64,000 nt of DNA from CAWHOW01 sp963831005 (GTDB lineage: Bacteria > Bacteroidota > Bacteroidia > Bacteroidales > CG2-30-32-10): contig CAWHOW010000019.1 of assembly GCA_963831005.1 (NCBI GenBank), positions 186,001 to 250,000 on the forward strand, read 5' to 3'. The notes under the pieces are model-generated. The model was not told the origin of the DNA. It saw nothing but the letters and a program-made list of their open reading frames with translations, and searched no databases. Position numbers and translations under genes: made by a program. Shown here in pieces: positions 26,380 through 35,639 of the stretch. Positions within the stretch are counted from its first letter, which is position 1, and the number at the start of each line of letters is the position of its first letter.

Positions 26380-27153
26380 TTATTTTACTGTATTAGCAAT
26401 TAATAATATCATTGAAACTAAAGTCAAATATGGAGTTATTGCTGTCATAAACTTATTTGCATAATCGTTCTTGGGTTTAATAATAATAATATCATTTGCC
26501 TGTAGAATTAGATTTGCTTTCTTCATTCCTTCTAGGGTCGATAAATCTATAAGAAAAACTTGAGGGTTTTTTAAATCACCTCTAATTAATTTAATATTAT
26601 ATGCTTTTCCTCCTTCAATTCCACCGGATGAAGCAATAGCTTCAAATAAAGTAGTGTTAGGATTTGCTAAAGTAATTACAGAAGCGGCCCCAACTGTTCC
26701 TTTCCCAAAAATAATAACCCTCATATTACTAACTTCAATTTGAACAAATGGATTATTATAATATTTTGAATACATATCCTCCAATAACTTTTCTGCTTCC
26801 CTTGTAGTGTACCCGCTAAGCTTTACTCTTCCAAACACAGGTAATTTGACGGTCCCATCATATTCAATTGTATAAGAGGCCCCTGATCCACCTATCGCAG
26901 TAGTTCCTCCGGTAGCACCACCTATAGTACCTCCGGTTGATGTAACGGGATTAATTAAATTTTCCCCATTATTCGTTGAAAGATGAAAAGTTATTTTATC
27001 AAATGGCGCTAATTTATATTCCTGCATAGCCTGGTCTTGTGAAAATTCAGAATACTTAAAATCATGACCAGTGCGAAGCATTTGACTAGGAGCAAAAATC
27101 TTACAGGAAGTTATTAAAAACAAAAATGATATAACTGGAATAAGTTTTCTCAT
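26380..27153 (-). CDS. Wza-type polysaccharide export lipoprotein
   Basis: The protein has a lipoprotein signal (MRKLIPVISFLFLITSC, lipobox Cys), then the poly_export domain (YKLAPFDKITFHLSTNNGE, YTIEYDGTVKLPVFGRVKLS, REAEKLLEDMYSKYY) and an SLBB-like stretch, and a C-terminal hydrophobic helix (FMTAITPYLTLVSMILLIANT) corresponding to the Wza alpha-barrel. It forms the outer-membrane channel for capsule. I take the ATG three codons after the first possible start because it gives a cleaner signal peptide. A Gly/Thr-rich insert (GGTIGGATGGTTAIGGSG) interrupts the first domain. Stop-to-start distance to wzc is 6 bp. Confidence 0.88.
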   Translation of the reverse strand: MRKLIPVISFLFLITSCKIFAPSQMLRTGHDFKYSEFSQDQAMQEYKLAPFDKITFHLSTNNGENLINPVTSTGGTIGGATGGTTAIGGSGASYTIEYDGTVKLPVFGRVKLSGYTTREAEKLLEDMYSKYYNNPFVQIEVSNMRVIIFGKGTVGAASVITLANPNTTLFEAIASSGGIEGGKAYNIKLIRGDLKNPQVFLIDLSTLEGMKKANLILQANDIIIIKPKNDYANKFMTAITPYLTLVSMILLIANTVK

Positions 27154-27222
27154 CTTACACATTTTGAATCAACAAAGGTAAAAAAGTTTAATCAACTACT
27201 CTTTTAATACGAAAGAAACAGA

Positions 27223-28410
27223 TTATTGTTTCAAAAGTTTGAAGTATAAGTTTCTAGTGTCATTTATGAGGCGGGTGTAATGAAATTTTTCTTTAACATG
27301 ACCCCAGCTATTAATTGACAATTTTGCTCTCAGTTTATCATCATTAATTAATGACAATAGATTTTCGGAAAAACCCGACAGATCATTATTGTCGGAAAGA
27401 AGAGCAGTTTCTCCCGGAATTACTACATTTTCAATTCCGCCAACATTGGTTGAAACGACTGGTTTGCTACCAGCCTGAGCTTCAATAAGGCTGACTGGTG
27501 TTCCTTCGTTAAGTGAGGTTAAAGCAATGATATCTACTCCAGCTATAACAATATCAATTTCTTTTATCCAAGAAGTAAAAGTGATAAGAGTTTTATTTGA
27601 TTCTTTGATCTTATCTGTAAATGACAATTTCAATTCTGTCGCCTTTTCTTGAATAGGTTGCCTGCTTTCACCATCACCAACAATAAAAATTCTTAACGAC
27701 TTGCTTGTTCTTGGAAGTATATTTTTCACGGCATTAAGAAAAAGCTCATGATTTTTAATTGGAACAAGTCTTCCGATTATTGCAATAGCAATCTCATCAT
27801 CAGAAATATTATATTCCTTTCTGAATTTCTCTCGTTTTTCGTTTGTATTCTCTTGGAATCGTGTTAGGTCAAATCCCAGGGGAATAACTTCAATCTTATC
27901 TTCTGGACAAATATTGTATTTGTGAGCCAGATCATATTTCTGTATTTCCGATATGGCAATAATAGCAGAGCTTTTTTTAGCAAGATAACGCTCAATGTTT
28001 TTATAAAATGCAGATGAAGTCGTGCTGAAATAAGCATCAAAAACATGGCCATGAAAAGTATGAATAATAACAGGTACTTTTAAATTATATGCAGCCATTC
28101 TACCCAATGCTCCTGCTTTAGAAGCATGTGTGTGAACAATGTCGGGTTTGAACTCTTTGATGATATTCTTTAATCTCTTGTATGCTTTATAATCAAGATT
28201 AGGATTTAATGCACGCCTCATTTCAGGAATAATGATTGGTTCAAGTCCAAGATTACGCACTATAAACTCTGAATTCCCTTCGGTTTCATCAATTGCTCCG
28301 CCAATTAATAAAGTCTCAAATTCCGGTGCAAGGTATTTTGTAAGGTAAGCCGCATTGTATGTGGGCCCACCAAGATTAAACCTATTTATTATTCTTAATA
28401 CTTTTGACAT
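27223..28410 (-). CDS. GT4-family glycosyltransferase
   Basis: The 395-residue GT-B enzyme begins with the donor-family start RIINRFNLGGPTYNAAYLTKY, has DIVHTHASKAGALGRMAAY and PVIIHTFHGHVFDAYF in the N-domain, and in the C-domain GRLVPIKNHELFLNAV and the acid-binding EGTPVSLIEAQAGSKPVVSTNVGG (EX7E). It should add a sugar to the lipid-linked capsule repeat unit from a nucleotide-sugar donor on the cytoplasmic side. Donor and acceptor cannot be read from sequence. It lies 3 bp from asnB and 60 bp before wza, in the same operon. Confidence 0.9.
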   Translation of the reverse strand: MSKVLRIINRFNLGGPTYNAAYLTKYLAPEFETLLIGGAIDETEGNSEFIVRNLGLEPIIIPEMRRALNPNLDYKAYKRLKNIIKEFKPDIVHTHASKAGALGRMAAYNLKVPVIIHTFHGHVFDAYFSTTSSAFYKNIERYLAKKSSAIIAISEIQKYDLAHKYNICPEDKIEVIPLGFDLTRFQENTNEKREKFRKEYNISDDEIAIAIIGRLVPIKNHELFLNAVKNILPRTSKSLRIFIVGDGESRQPIQEKATELKLSFTDKIKESNKTLITFTSWIKEIDIVIAGVDIIALTSLNEGTPVSLIEAQAGSKPVVSTNVGGIENVVIPGETALLSDNNDLSGFSENLLSLINDDKLRAKLSINSWGHVKEKFHYTRLINDTRNLYFKLLKQ

Positions 28411-28413
28411 TTT

Positions 28414-30309
28414 CTAATTTAAAAAGTACTTCTTCCACCAATATTGGAATACAACAAGCGCCCATATCCTGGCTGCAGAATCACCCGGATTGTTTGAGAA
28501 TAACTTTGATTTTAGTTTTAATATTTCTTCAAATTCAAATAAATCTTGACTTTTGATAAATTCTTTATTCAGCAAATCATCAAAAATAAAGCTATTCAGT
28601 TCTTTCCTAAACCATTTGAGCAATGGAACTTCAAATCCATGCTTGGGACGGTGATAAATCTCTTCGGGTAAAAGACTCCTGAAAGAATCTTGCAATATCT
28701 TTTTACCAATAGATTTGTCAATTTTATATTCTGACGGTAATGAAAAAACATAATTCACAAGATTGTAATCAAGGAATGGAACACGTACCTCAAGCGAATT
28801 GGCCATTGACATCATATCTGCTTTAACAAGCATATCGTTTTGAAGTACAAGTTGCATATCAGAAAAAAGTACCTCATTCATACTTGATTTCCCTGAGATA
28901 TTCTTAAGCAAGGCTTCTTTCCTGTTGTCGTATTCGCTTCCTGGTTTCGCTTTGAGAAGCTTCTCGACATCATCCTCATTCGTAAATCCGCACCATCTCC
29001 AGTATCTTTCATTAGCAGGTAAATTCATTCCGGTTGCAAACCTGTCGAATTGCCTTATTTTATTAGAAAATGATGAATTACGTGATTGCGGAAGACCTTT
29101 CCATAAAGGCTTAAGAAGGGAAATAGATCTTTCATTTATTCCGGCGTTTCTTATCCGGTATTCAGCACGATGCTTATTATAACCACCAAATAATTCATCT
29201 GCTCCATCGCCTGATAGAGCAACTGTTACATGCTTTCGTGTATGCTGTGATAATATGTAAACTGCAAGCGCTGATGAGTCAGCAAAGAGTTCATCGGTAT
29301 AATCCAATACATTGAACAAAACGGAAAATAGTTCATCATTTGTCAATGAAAAGCTGGTATGATTTGTTTTATACTTCTCTGCAACTTGCACAGCATATTT
29401 TGTTTCGTCAAACAATGGTTCGTCCTTATATCCGATGGAAAAAGTATTTAGCTTTTCGGAATATTTTGAAGCAAGCGCTACAATTATTGATGAATCAATG
29501 CCTCCGCTTAAAAAGGCGCCAAGAGGAACATCGGATATCATCCTTAACCTGACAGATGTTTCAAGAAGTTCAATGATCTTCTTTTGTGCCTCTTCATAAG
29601 AATCACTATTACTTCTTATTTCTTCATCTGTTTTGAAAGGAATAGTATAATAGCTCTTTTCAGTAATTTCTTTTCCCTTTATGTGAAGATAAGAACCCGG
29701 TTTAAGTTTTGTAACATTTTTAAATACTGAATGCGGGCCAGGAATATAGTTCAGATGAAAATATTCATAAAGTGATGTGCGGTCCAGTTCTTTAGGAATA
29801 CCGTAAGAGAGCAGCGCTTTTATTTCGGAAGCAAAAATTAATTTATCATCATCTTTATAGATAAAGAGGGGTTTGATTCCCATCCTGTCGCGGGCAATAA
29901 ATAATGATTCATCATAATTATCATAAATTGCAAAAGCAAAAAAACCATTTATCTTTTCAAGGCAGGCTGGGCCTTCGGTGATATAAAGTTGTAAAAGAAC
30001 TTCGGTATCACTATGGGATTTAAGCAGAATTCCCTTTTTAAATAATGCTTCCCGATGCTGCTCGTAATTAAAGAATTCACCATTTAGGATAATTGTATAT
30101 CGCCCTGAAATATCCGTGAAAGGCTGTGAAGCCACTTCACTTACATCAATGATTGAAAGCCTTGAATGACCAAGTGCAACATGATTATGGAAAAATGTAC
30201 CTGAGCTATCGGGGCCTCTTTTCGATAATGCAATTACAGCATCTTCAACTTTCTTTTTGTAAGAAGAAGCGCTTTCATTAAATGAATAGACACCGGTAAT
30301 TCCGCACAT
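28414..30309 (-). CDS. asnB: Asparagine synthetase, glutamine-hydrolysing (AsnB)
   Basis: The 631-residue protein starts MCGITGVYSF, so Cys2 is the glutaminase nucleophile after Met removal. The N-terminal Ntn domain shows RGPDSSGTF, HSRLSIID and LNGEFFNYEQHR; the synthetase domain has the PP-loop LSGGIDSSIIVAL and ALSGDGADELFGGY. It makes asparagine, or in polysaccharide loci amidates a sugar or other acceptor. Its position as first gene of the wza-wzc operon suggests an amidotransferase role in capsule synthesis, as in similar loci. Length normal for the family. Function as amidotransferase firm, substrate uncertain. Confidence 0.92.
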   Translation of the reverse strand: MCGITGVYSFNESASSYKKKVEDAVIALSKRGPDSSGTFFHNHVALGHSRLSIIDVSEVASQPFTDISGRYTIILNGEFFNYEQHREALFKKGILLKSHSDTEVLLQLYITEGPACLEKINGFFAFAIYDNYDESLFIARDRMGIKPLFIYKDDDKLIFASEIKALLSYGIPKELDRTSLYEYFHLNYIPGPHSVFKNVTKLKPGSYLHIKGKEITEKSYYTIPFKTDEEIRSNSDSYEEAQKKIIELLETSVRLRMISDVPLGAFLSGGIDSSIIVALASKYSEKLNTFSIGYKDEPLFDETKYAVQVAEKYKTNHTSFSLTNDELFSVLFNVLDYTDELFADSSALAVYILSQHTRKHVTVALSGDGADELFGGYNKHRAEYRIRNAGINERSISLLKPLWKGLPQSRNSSFSNKIRQFDRFATGMNLPANERYWRWCGFTNEDDVEKLLKAKPGSEYDNRKEALLKNISGKSSMNEVLFSDMQLVLQNDMLVKADMMSMANSLEVRVPFLDYNLVNYVFSLPSEYKIDKSIGKKILQDSFRSLLPEEIYHRPKHGFEVPLLKWFRKELNSFIFDDLLNKEFIKSQDLFEFEEILKLKSKLFSNNPGDSAARIWALVVFQYWWKKYFLN

Positions 30310-30324
30310 AAAATTAAATTGGTC

Positions 30325-30510
30325 ATTTGTCGCTACGCGACGTAATTTGTAGTAATTTGCTGCTTCGCAGCGTCATTTTAAGTCTCTGATTGGTATTATA
30401 AAAATCTTTGAAATTAATTTTAGATTTAATTGATAAAGTAAATTGCAAATTCCATTATTGACCATAAATGACAATTAATGACGTTCTGCATTAGCAGAAC
30501 AAATGACAAT
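30325..30510. repeat. AATGAC/GTCATT word repeats with GCTTCGCAGC hairpins
   Basis: The gap between asnB and lpdA contains GTCATTTGTCGCTACGCGAC, TGCTGCTTCGCAGCGTCATT, GACAATTAATGAC and GTTCTGCATTAGCAGAAC. These belong to the same word family as the arrays at 36.0, 51.4 and 53.5 kb. Confidence 0.55.
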
Positions 30511-30516
30511 TAAATT

Positions 30517-31908
30517 TTAAATATGAATAACCTCTCCATAAGCTGCTGCCACAGCCTCCATGATGGCTTCGGACATGGTAGGATGGGGATGAACAGCATC
30601 AATAATTTCACGTCCTGTGGTTTCAAGTTTCCTGGCTACCACAACTTCTGCAATCAATTCAGTAACATTTTCGCCGATAAGATGTGCGCCAAGCCACTCT
30701 CCATACTTAGCATCAAAAATAACCTTTACAAAACCATCTTTGTTGCCCGAAGCAGTTGCTTTACCTGATGCAGTAAAGGGGAATTTCCCGATCTTTATTT
30801 CATAACCTGCATCTATGGCTTGTTTTTCGGTCATGCCGACTGATGCAATTTCGGGAGTTGTATAGGTGCATCCTGGAAGATTGCCGTAATCAAGCGGTTC
30901 AGGATTATGACCTGCTATTTTCTCCACACAAATAATTCCCTCGTGCGATGCAACATGCGCCAATGCAGGGCCATGAACTATATCGCCTATGGCGTAATAC
31001 CCGGCAACGGAGGTTTTATAAAAATCATCAACCACAACTTTACCTTTTTCAACTTTAATCCCTACTTCTTCAAGTCCTATCCCCTCAGTATTGGTGGCTA
31101 CTCCCACAGCGGATAACACTATTTCAGCTTCAATGATCTCGTTTCCCTTTTTTGTTTTTACATCCACTTTGCACAGCTCGCCGGTGGTATCAATGGATTC
31201 AACCATTGCATCGGTCATCACTTTCATGCCTGCTTTTTTAAACGAACGTTCCAGCTGCTTCGAAACTTCTTCATCTTCAACAGGCACAATATTAGGCAAC
31301 ACTTCAATAAGAGTAACTTTGGTTCCAAGCGAATTATAGAAATGTGCAAACTCGGAACCGATGGCTCCCGAACCAACAACAACCATAGATGCAGGCAGTT
31401 TTGGGAGTGTCATTGCTTCGCGGTAACCTATTATCTTTTTCCCATCCTGTTTCAGATTGGGCAATTCCTTTGAGCGGGCTCCTGTGGCTATTACTATATT
31501 TGCGGCTGTATATTCAGTTTTGCTTCCGTTTGCATCAGTAACTTCAACTATTTTACCCGCTTTAACCTTTGCAAAACCTGCTATAACTTCTATTTTATTT
31601 TTCTTGAAAAGAAATTGAATCCCCTTGCTCATATTATCGGCAACACCCCTGCTGCGCTTTACTATAGCTTCAAAATCGGGTTTCACGTTTCCCTCAATTA
31701 CAATACCGTAATCGGCAGGGTGTTTCATATAGTTGAACACTTGTGCACTCTTCAGAAGCGCTTTGGTAGGGATGCATCCCCAGTTAAGGCAAATACCGCC
31801 AAGTTCGGCCCTTTCGACCACAGCCACTTTAAGCCCCAGTTGTGAAGCCCTTATAGCAGCAACATATCCGCCGGGACCGCTGCCTATAATAATTATATCG
31901 TAGTTCAT
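30517..31908 (-). CDS. lpdA: Dihydrolipoyl dehydrogenase (E3)
   Basis: The 463-residue flavoprotein has the FAD-binding GSGPGGYVAAIRASQLG, the redox disulfide in GGICLNWGCIPTKAL (Cys40 and Cys45), the NAD-binding VVGSGAIGSEFAHFY, AIGDIVHGPALAHVASHEG, and the C-terminal His-Glu pair in VHPHPTMSEAIMEA. It reoxidises dihydrolipoamide in pyruvate, 2-oxoglutarate or branched-chain dehydrogenase complexes or the glycine cleavage system. No E1/E2 or gcv gene is adjacent, so the complex it serves is unknown. Its upstream neighbour is separated by a terminator hairpin. Confidence 0.96.
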   Translation of the reverse strand: MNYDIIIIGSGPGGYVAAIRASQLGLKVAVVERAELGGICLNWGCIPTKALLKSAQVFNYMKHPADYGIVIEGNVKPDFEAIVKRSRGVADNMSKGIQFLFKKNKIEVIAGFAKVKAGKIVEVTDANGSKTEYTAANIVIATGARSKELPNLKQDGKKIIGYREAMTLPKLPASMVVVGSGAIGSEFAHFYNSLGTKVTLIEVLPNIVPVEDEEVSKQLERSFKKAGMKVMTDAMVESIDTTGELCKVDVKTKKGNEIIEAEIVLSAVGVATNTEGIGLEEVGIKVEKGKVVVDDFYKTSVAGYYAIGDIVHGPALAHVASHEGIICVEKIAGHNPEPLDYGNLPGCTYTTPEIASVGMTEKQAIDAGYEIKIGKFPFTASGKATASGNKDGFVKVIFDAKYGEWLGAHLIGENVTELIAEVVVARKLETTGREIIDAVHPHPTMSEAIMEAVAAAYGEVIHI

Positions 31909-31936
31909 TGCAATGATTTTTTGTAATGCGAAATTA

Positions 31937-31969
31937 TAAAAAAAAGGCTTCGCATTTTACGAAACCTTT
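31937..31969 (-). terminator. Terminator (AAAGGYTTCG stem) after the antitoxin-like gene
   Basis: On the minus strand AAAGGTTTCG and CGAAGCCTTT pair around a 7-nt loop, followed by a long T-run. The same stem wording recurs in the terminators at 32335-32370 and 62440-62471. Confidence 0.75.
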
Positions 31970-32039
31970 ACTTTTTACGTTTCCTTAATGGGAACACTGA
32001 TAATACTGAAAATACTGATTTACACTGATTATTTACTGC

Positions 32040-32285
32040 CTACTGCTGCTGCCTACTGCTTACTCTTTTACAAACTTCTTTATCAAGTATTTCATGCCCT
32101 ACGAAAAGCCCTTGTTCAATTTCTTTTTTCGATTCAATTATTTCATTACGCTGTTCAGTTGTTAGTGTGATAACCTCGGTATCGGTTTTTGAATCGAGAA
32201 TTGTTTTAATTGCTTTGAGAAATGAAATGTCGTTAATCTCGGCAATTCTGTGAAGCAATATTTTTTTTAATTCAATCGTTGTCAT
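32040..32285 (-). CDS. Antitoxin-like small protein
   Basis: The 81-residue protein (MTTIELKKILLHRIAEIN..., LTTEQRNEIIESKKEIEQG) resembles the small RelB-like/addiction-module antitoxins common in Bacteroidota, with an N-terminal helical part and a basic end. No RelE/ParE toxin gene follows; the usual toxin position is taken by a terminator. The last dozen residues (CKRVSSRQQQ) are coded by a CTGCCTACTG-type intergenic word repeat, which suggests that the original 3' end, and perhaps the toxin, was lost. Confidence 0.45.
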   Translation of the reverse strand: MTTIELKKILLHRIAEINDISFLKAIKTILDSKTDTEVITLTTEQRNEIIESKKEIEQGLFVGHEILDKEVCKRVSSRQQQ

Positions 32286-32334
32286 AAAAAATGTTCTTTG
32301 TTTACAAAGATAAAAAAATTATATATCTCTCTGC

Positions 32335-32370
32335 ATAAAAAAAGGCTTCGCACTTTACGAAGCCTTTACT
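32335..32370 (-). terminator. Terminator with perfect AAAGGCTTCG/CGAAGCCTTT stem
   Basis: A perfect 10-bp stem (32341-32350 with 32358-32367) and a T-run on the minus strand. It terminates the beta-propeller gene region coming from 33.7 kb and is the end of the duplicated T9SS-tail block. Confidence 0.8.
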
Positions 32371-32525
32371 TTTTTTACTTTTTCTCTTACCTATTCTTTA
32401 ACAAACTTCTTTACTTCTTTTCCTTCTTCAATAATCAATATTCAACAACCAACGCTCAATTACCAAGTAATGCTTCACTTGAACTTTGGATATTGAGTGT
32501 TGGATATTGGTTATTCTTTAATGAA
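32335..32525. repeat. T9SS-tail block, copy 1 (matches 62285-62475 inverted)
   Basis: Read on the minus strand: end of a sorting tail coding KKFIKE-stop, a palindromic piece CCAATATCCAACACTCAATA...TTGAGCGTTGGTTGTTGAAT, a second tail end coding KEVKKFVKE-stop, then an AAAGGCTTCG terminator. The same order is found on the plus strand at 62285-62475 with only scattered differences. Confidence 0.75.
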
Positions 32526-33704
32526 TTTCTTAACTACAGCCCCTTCACTAGTTGTTACCTTAATAAAATAAACACCTTTTGAAAAGCTGCTGCAATTAAT
32601 AGTTTTAGCTGTGGTTGTGTAAAGCAGCCTTCCTGTAATATCGGTAATCTCTATTTCCTTTATTTGTAAAGTTGTTTGTATTTGCATATTATCGGTAACA
32701 GGGTTAGGATAAACTTCTATGCCTTCCGACAATATTCTTTGTGGAGTAATGCCTGTACCATATGAAGAAATAAAATTTCCAAATGCAACAGGATCATTAC
32801 CAACTGCAATTGTAGCAGAAACAGTATTTGTAGCAGTGTTTATAACACTTACTGAATCACGACCAATCCGCAACATATACTTTGCTTCCATCGGGACTTA
32901 CTAGATACACCAAAAGGTTCAGCACCAATCGTAATTGTAGCCGAAACAGAATTGGTAGCGGTATTTATTACACTCACATGTATTAGAACACTGATTTGTA
33001 ACATATACATTGCTTCCATCGGGGCTTACAGATACTCCATCAGGACTAGTAACCAATGGAATTGTAGCCGAAACAGTATTTGTAGCAGTGTTTATTACAC
33101 TTACTGTATTATGAACTATAATTTGCAACATATACCTTACTTCCATCGGGACTTACAGATACACCAAAAGGATAAGAACCAACTGTAATTGTAGCCGAAA
33201 CAGTATTGTTAGCTGTGTTTATTACACTTACTGTACCATAAAATAATTAGCAACATATACCTTGCTTCCATCTGGGCTTACAGCGACACCAAAAGGATAA
33301 GTACCAACCGAAATTGTAGCCATAACAGTATTTGTAGCTGTATTTATTACACTTACTGTATTACATTATCATTTGTAACATATACTTTGCTTCCATCGGG
33401 GCTTACAGATATACCAATAGGGTAAGACACTAACTGTAATTGTAGCCGAAACAGTATTAGTAGCTGTGTTTATTACACTTACAGTACAATGCATCATTAT
33501 TTGCAATATATACTTTGCTTCCATCGGGCTTACAGATACACCATTAGGAGAAGAACAAACCCTGTAATTGTAGCCGTAACAGTATTGGTAGCAACATTAA
33601 TAACGGATACTGTATTACTACCGGAATTCGTAATATATGCAGTTTGTGCATTTACGCTAAAACTAAGAATGGCGAGCAAAATGATAAAGATTAATTTTTT
33701 TCAT
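32511..33704 (-). pseudogene. Broken YVTN beta-propeller protein with T9SS sorting tail
   Basis: Starting at an ATG at 33704, one frame or another encodes a signal peptide (ILLAILSFSVNAQ), about six or seven propeller blades of about 42 residues (NTVSVINTATNTVSATI...VSPDGSNVYVTN) and a type A sorting tail (VYPNPVTDNMQIQTTLQIKE..., ending VVKKFIKE). The frame changes many times: an extra A in the first A-run, and further shifts in most blades. An intact version would be secreted through T9SS and attached to the surface. Multiple indels in a repeat gene may be assembly artefact or real decay. Confidence 0.75.
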
Positions 33705-33714
33705 AATTTTTATT

Positions 33715-33870
33715 TCAACCTAATAATAATTCTTTAACTTTAGTTATTTTACATTTAGGAAATTGTTTTTGAGCAATAAGATTTAGCTCTTCTTCAGATG
33801 ATGCTTCTATAGTTTTTTGCTTAGGTTCAATAGAACCAGGGGAATCCATTGTGACAATAAATTTTTTCAT
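33715..33870 (-). CDS. Small hypothetical protein (51 aa)
   Basis: Translates as MKKFIVTMDSPGSIEPKQKT followed by IEASSEEELNLIAQKQFPKC and KITKVKELLLG. It has a beta-strand start, an acidic helix and a basic strand. A similar layout (MKKFII..., A.A..KYYPNCKIISIKE) is found in the broken neighbour at 33906-34110, so the two look like paralogues, which supports that this is a real gene. Function unknown. Confidence 0.45.
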   Translation of the reverse strand: MKKFIVTMDSPGSIEPKQKTIEASSEEELNLIAQKQFPKCKITKVKELLLG

Positions 33871-33905
33871 TTTTGTTTTGTTTAAAAAGGTTAGTAATTT
33901 TTTGA

Positions 33906-34110
33906 TTATCCATTCAATATTTTTTCTTTTATTGATATTATTTTACAATTTGGATAATACTTTTTAATATATGCTCTTGCTTTTTTTTCTGTTTTTGCAT
34001 TAAGTATTATTGTGGTCTTTATAGATTCAATAGAAATTTCTTCGGTTAATAACTCTTTTTTAGATTTATCTTTATTAAGGGCATTCTATTTTTATTATAA
34101 ACTTTTTCAT
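33906..34110 (-). pseudogene. Small paralogue of the 51-aa protein, frameshifted
   Basis: Begins MKKFIIKIECP, stops, and continues in another frame as KSKKELLTEEISIESIKTT and ARAYIKKYYPNCKIISIKEK to a stop at 33906. The end aligns by eye with QFPKCKITKVKEL of the neighbour. One indel near 34075 restores a protein of about 67 residues. Confidence 0.4.
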
Positions 34111-34312
34111 AATTGTTGGTTTTAAAAAGAATTAATAAAATTTATTAAATATTAATTTCTATTATCCCTGAAATAATAAAAATTCTTTATTGTTGGATGA
34201 ACATAAAGTACATTATGAGTTAATAATGTTTCATCAACAAACACTTTAAAACATAGGACGCACTAAATCACTAATAAAAAAAGAATTATCAGAAAATAAT
34301 GGAGGCCTTTTA

Positions 34313-34399
34313 TTAAAAGGAATAGTTTGATAGGTCGCTTTTGAAATACAAGTCTTCAAATTCACGAAGATTATTATCAATTGAAATTTCAATTTTCAT
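34313..34399 (-). CDS. Very short possible peptide (28 aa)
   Basis: MKIEISIDNNLREFEDLYFK and eight further residues, ending before a stop at 34313. It lies in line with the other small genes on this strand. Length makes it weak; it may be the start of a third decayed small gene. Confidence 0.2.
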   Translation of the reverse strand: MKIEISIDNNLREFEDLYFKSDLSNYSF

Positions 34400-34531
34400 A
34401 ATTGTAATATTTATTTAGCTTATACTCTTTAGCTTTTGGCATATGCTGTTTATTATTTTTCTTTAAGAACAATGTAACAGGCACGAGCGAAACACTTGCC
34501 CCTAACTATTTTGTTATAATAAGTTAAATAA

Positions 34532-34714
34532 CTATTTACTTAATATTACTGTTAAAATAATAATATCTTTATTTTTGTCACCCAATGCAATAACTGAAGT
34601 ATTTGTGGAACGTATTTCAAATCCATCATTCAGTAATAAATTCAGTTCATCTTCGGCTTTTTTAGCTGCACCACTTTGATCGCCTAATGGTAGATTCTTT
34701 ATTTTAATTTCCAT
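34532..34714 (-). CDS. Small protein, DUF4177-like
   Basis: A 60-residue protein (MEIKIKNLPLGDQS..., EDELNLLLNDGFEIRSTNTS, IIILTVILSK). The pattern of a helix with ELNLLLNDGFE followed by two hydrophobic strands resembles DUF4177 proteins, whose function is unknown. It is the first of four small reading frames that run leftward from 34.7 kb and is divergent from the gene at 34875. Confidence 0.45.
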   Translation of the reverse strand: MEIKIKNLPLGDQSGAAKKAEDELNLLLNDGFEIRSTNTSVIALGDKNKDIIILTVILSK

Positions 34715-34844
34715 TTTATTATTATTTTTTAATTTTCCCTACCCTTTTAAAGGATTTTCGGGTTAACTCCTTTTTATTTCTTCACAAAACTAAACAATTT
34801 TAACAAAATAAATAAATAAAAATATTTTGCTATAAATAAAATTG

Positions 34845-34852
34845 TATATTTG
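34845..34852 (+). promoter_or_regulatory. -7 element TATATTTG before the gene at 34875
   Basis: TATATTTG matches TAnnTTTG. It is 22 bp before the ATG. A TTTTG upstream is 15 bp away instead of the usual 19-21, so the -33 part is uncertain. Confidence 0.45.
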
Positions 34853-34874
34853 CCATGTTAATCTTATATAAAAA

Positions 34875-35540
34875 ATGGCGAAAAAAAAAGCAACTAAAAA
34901 AAGCCTCCCGATTAAGGTGGTTATACGCAAAGTAATTGCCGTGCGTAAAATAAGCAACACCATTAACGATTATATAAACAATGTGAAGAGCTATTATAAA
35001 TCAATGGGCAGCTCCACATGGTTTCCGGCAGGCACATTTACTATTCCGCTCACTACTTTCAATACTCATATAGGCGCCCTCGATACTGCGGAATCATCAT
35101 TTACAGCCAACCCGCCCACTGTTACCAAAGAATTCAGGAACGATGCAAAAAAACTGGTTGAAAGCGATGTTACCAGCTACCTGGCTGATGTGCAAAAAGT
35201 GGCTAATAATAACCCTGTAAATGCGGCTACTATTATTAAAAGCGCCGATTTTGATATTAAAGGTTCAACGGGCAGGGAAAAGCAAATTGGCCCTGAAAAT
35301 ACCGATACATCAGGCACTATTATAATTTCGGCTCCCGAAGCCGGTTATCATGAATGGGGACAAAGCGCCGACGGCGTTAACTGGGGACTGGTATTGCTAA
35401 GGGGTACTTCGAATGATAAGAAAACCGTAACAGGTTTAACATCGGGTTCAAAATGGATCTTCCGCAGCGCACCCATATTGAAGAGCAAAACAGGCGAAGA
35501 AGGCCCGTGGACAGTATATCCTATTTTTACAGTTACCTAG
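34875..35540 (+). CDS. Uncharacterised protein, helical domain plus FN3-like end
   Basis: 221 residues. The start is Lys-rich (MAKKKATKKSLPIKVVIRKV) without a signal peptide. Residues ~25-125 are predicted helical (YINNVKSYYKSM..., FRNDAKKLVESDVTSYLADV). From ~140 the sequence reads like a fibronectin-III or ligand domain: YHEWGQSADGVNWG, KKTVTGLTSGSKWIFRSAPI, GPWTVYPIFTV. The gene at 54434-55249 has the same layout (YLESMANKAAV..., then GTVFAYRHASVIP), so I think they are distant paralogues. Both are followed by a terminator and then a 21-bp array. No function can be given. Confidence 0.55.
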   Translation: MAKKKATKKSLPIKVVIRKVIAVRKISNTINDYINNVKSYYKSMGSSTWFPAGTFTIPLTTFNTHIGALDTAESSFTANPPTVTKEFRNDAKKLVESDVTSYLADVQKVANNNPVNAATIIKSADFDIKGSTGREKQIGPENTDTSGTIIISAPEAGYHEWGQSADGVNWGLVLLRGTSNDKKTVTGLTSGSKWIFRSAPILKSKTGEEGPWTVYPIFTVT

Positions 35541-35580
35541 AATATCCTTATTTTTAGTTTTTTTAATAAAAAATACCATA

Positions 35581-35609
35581 AAAACCTGCCTGAAACGGCG
35601 GGTTTTTTT
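35581..35609 (+). terminator. Terminator after the FN3-like gene
   Basis: AAACCTGCC and GGCGGGTTT pair (one G-U) around TGAAAC, followed by seven T. It lies 40 bp after the stop. Confidence 0.85.
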
Positions 35610-35639
35610 ATTTTAAAGAGGAAACTTATCAAGAAAGAT

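Noticed and set aside
33489..33737. Plus-strand frames opposite the beta-propeller remnant
   Set aside because: The conserved propeller and sorting-tail motifs are on the minus strand.
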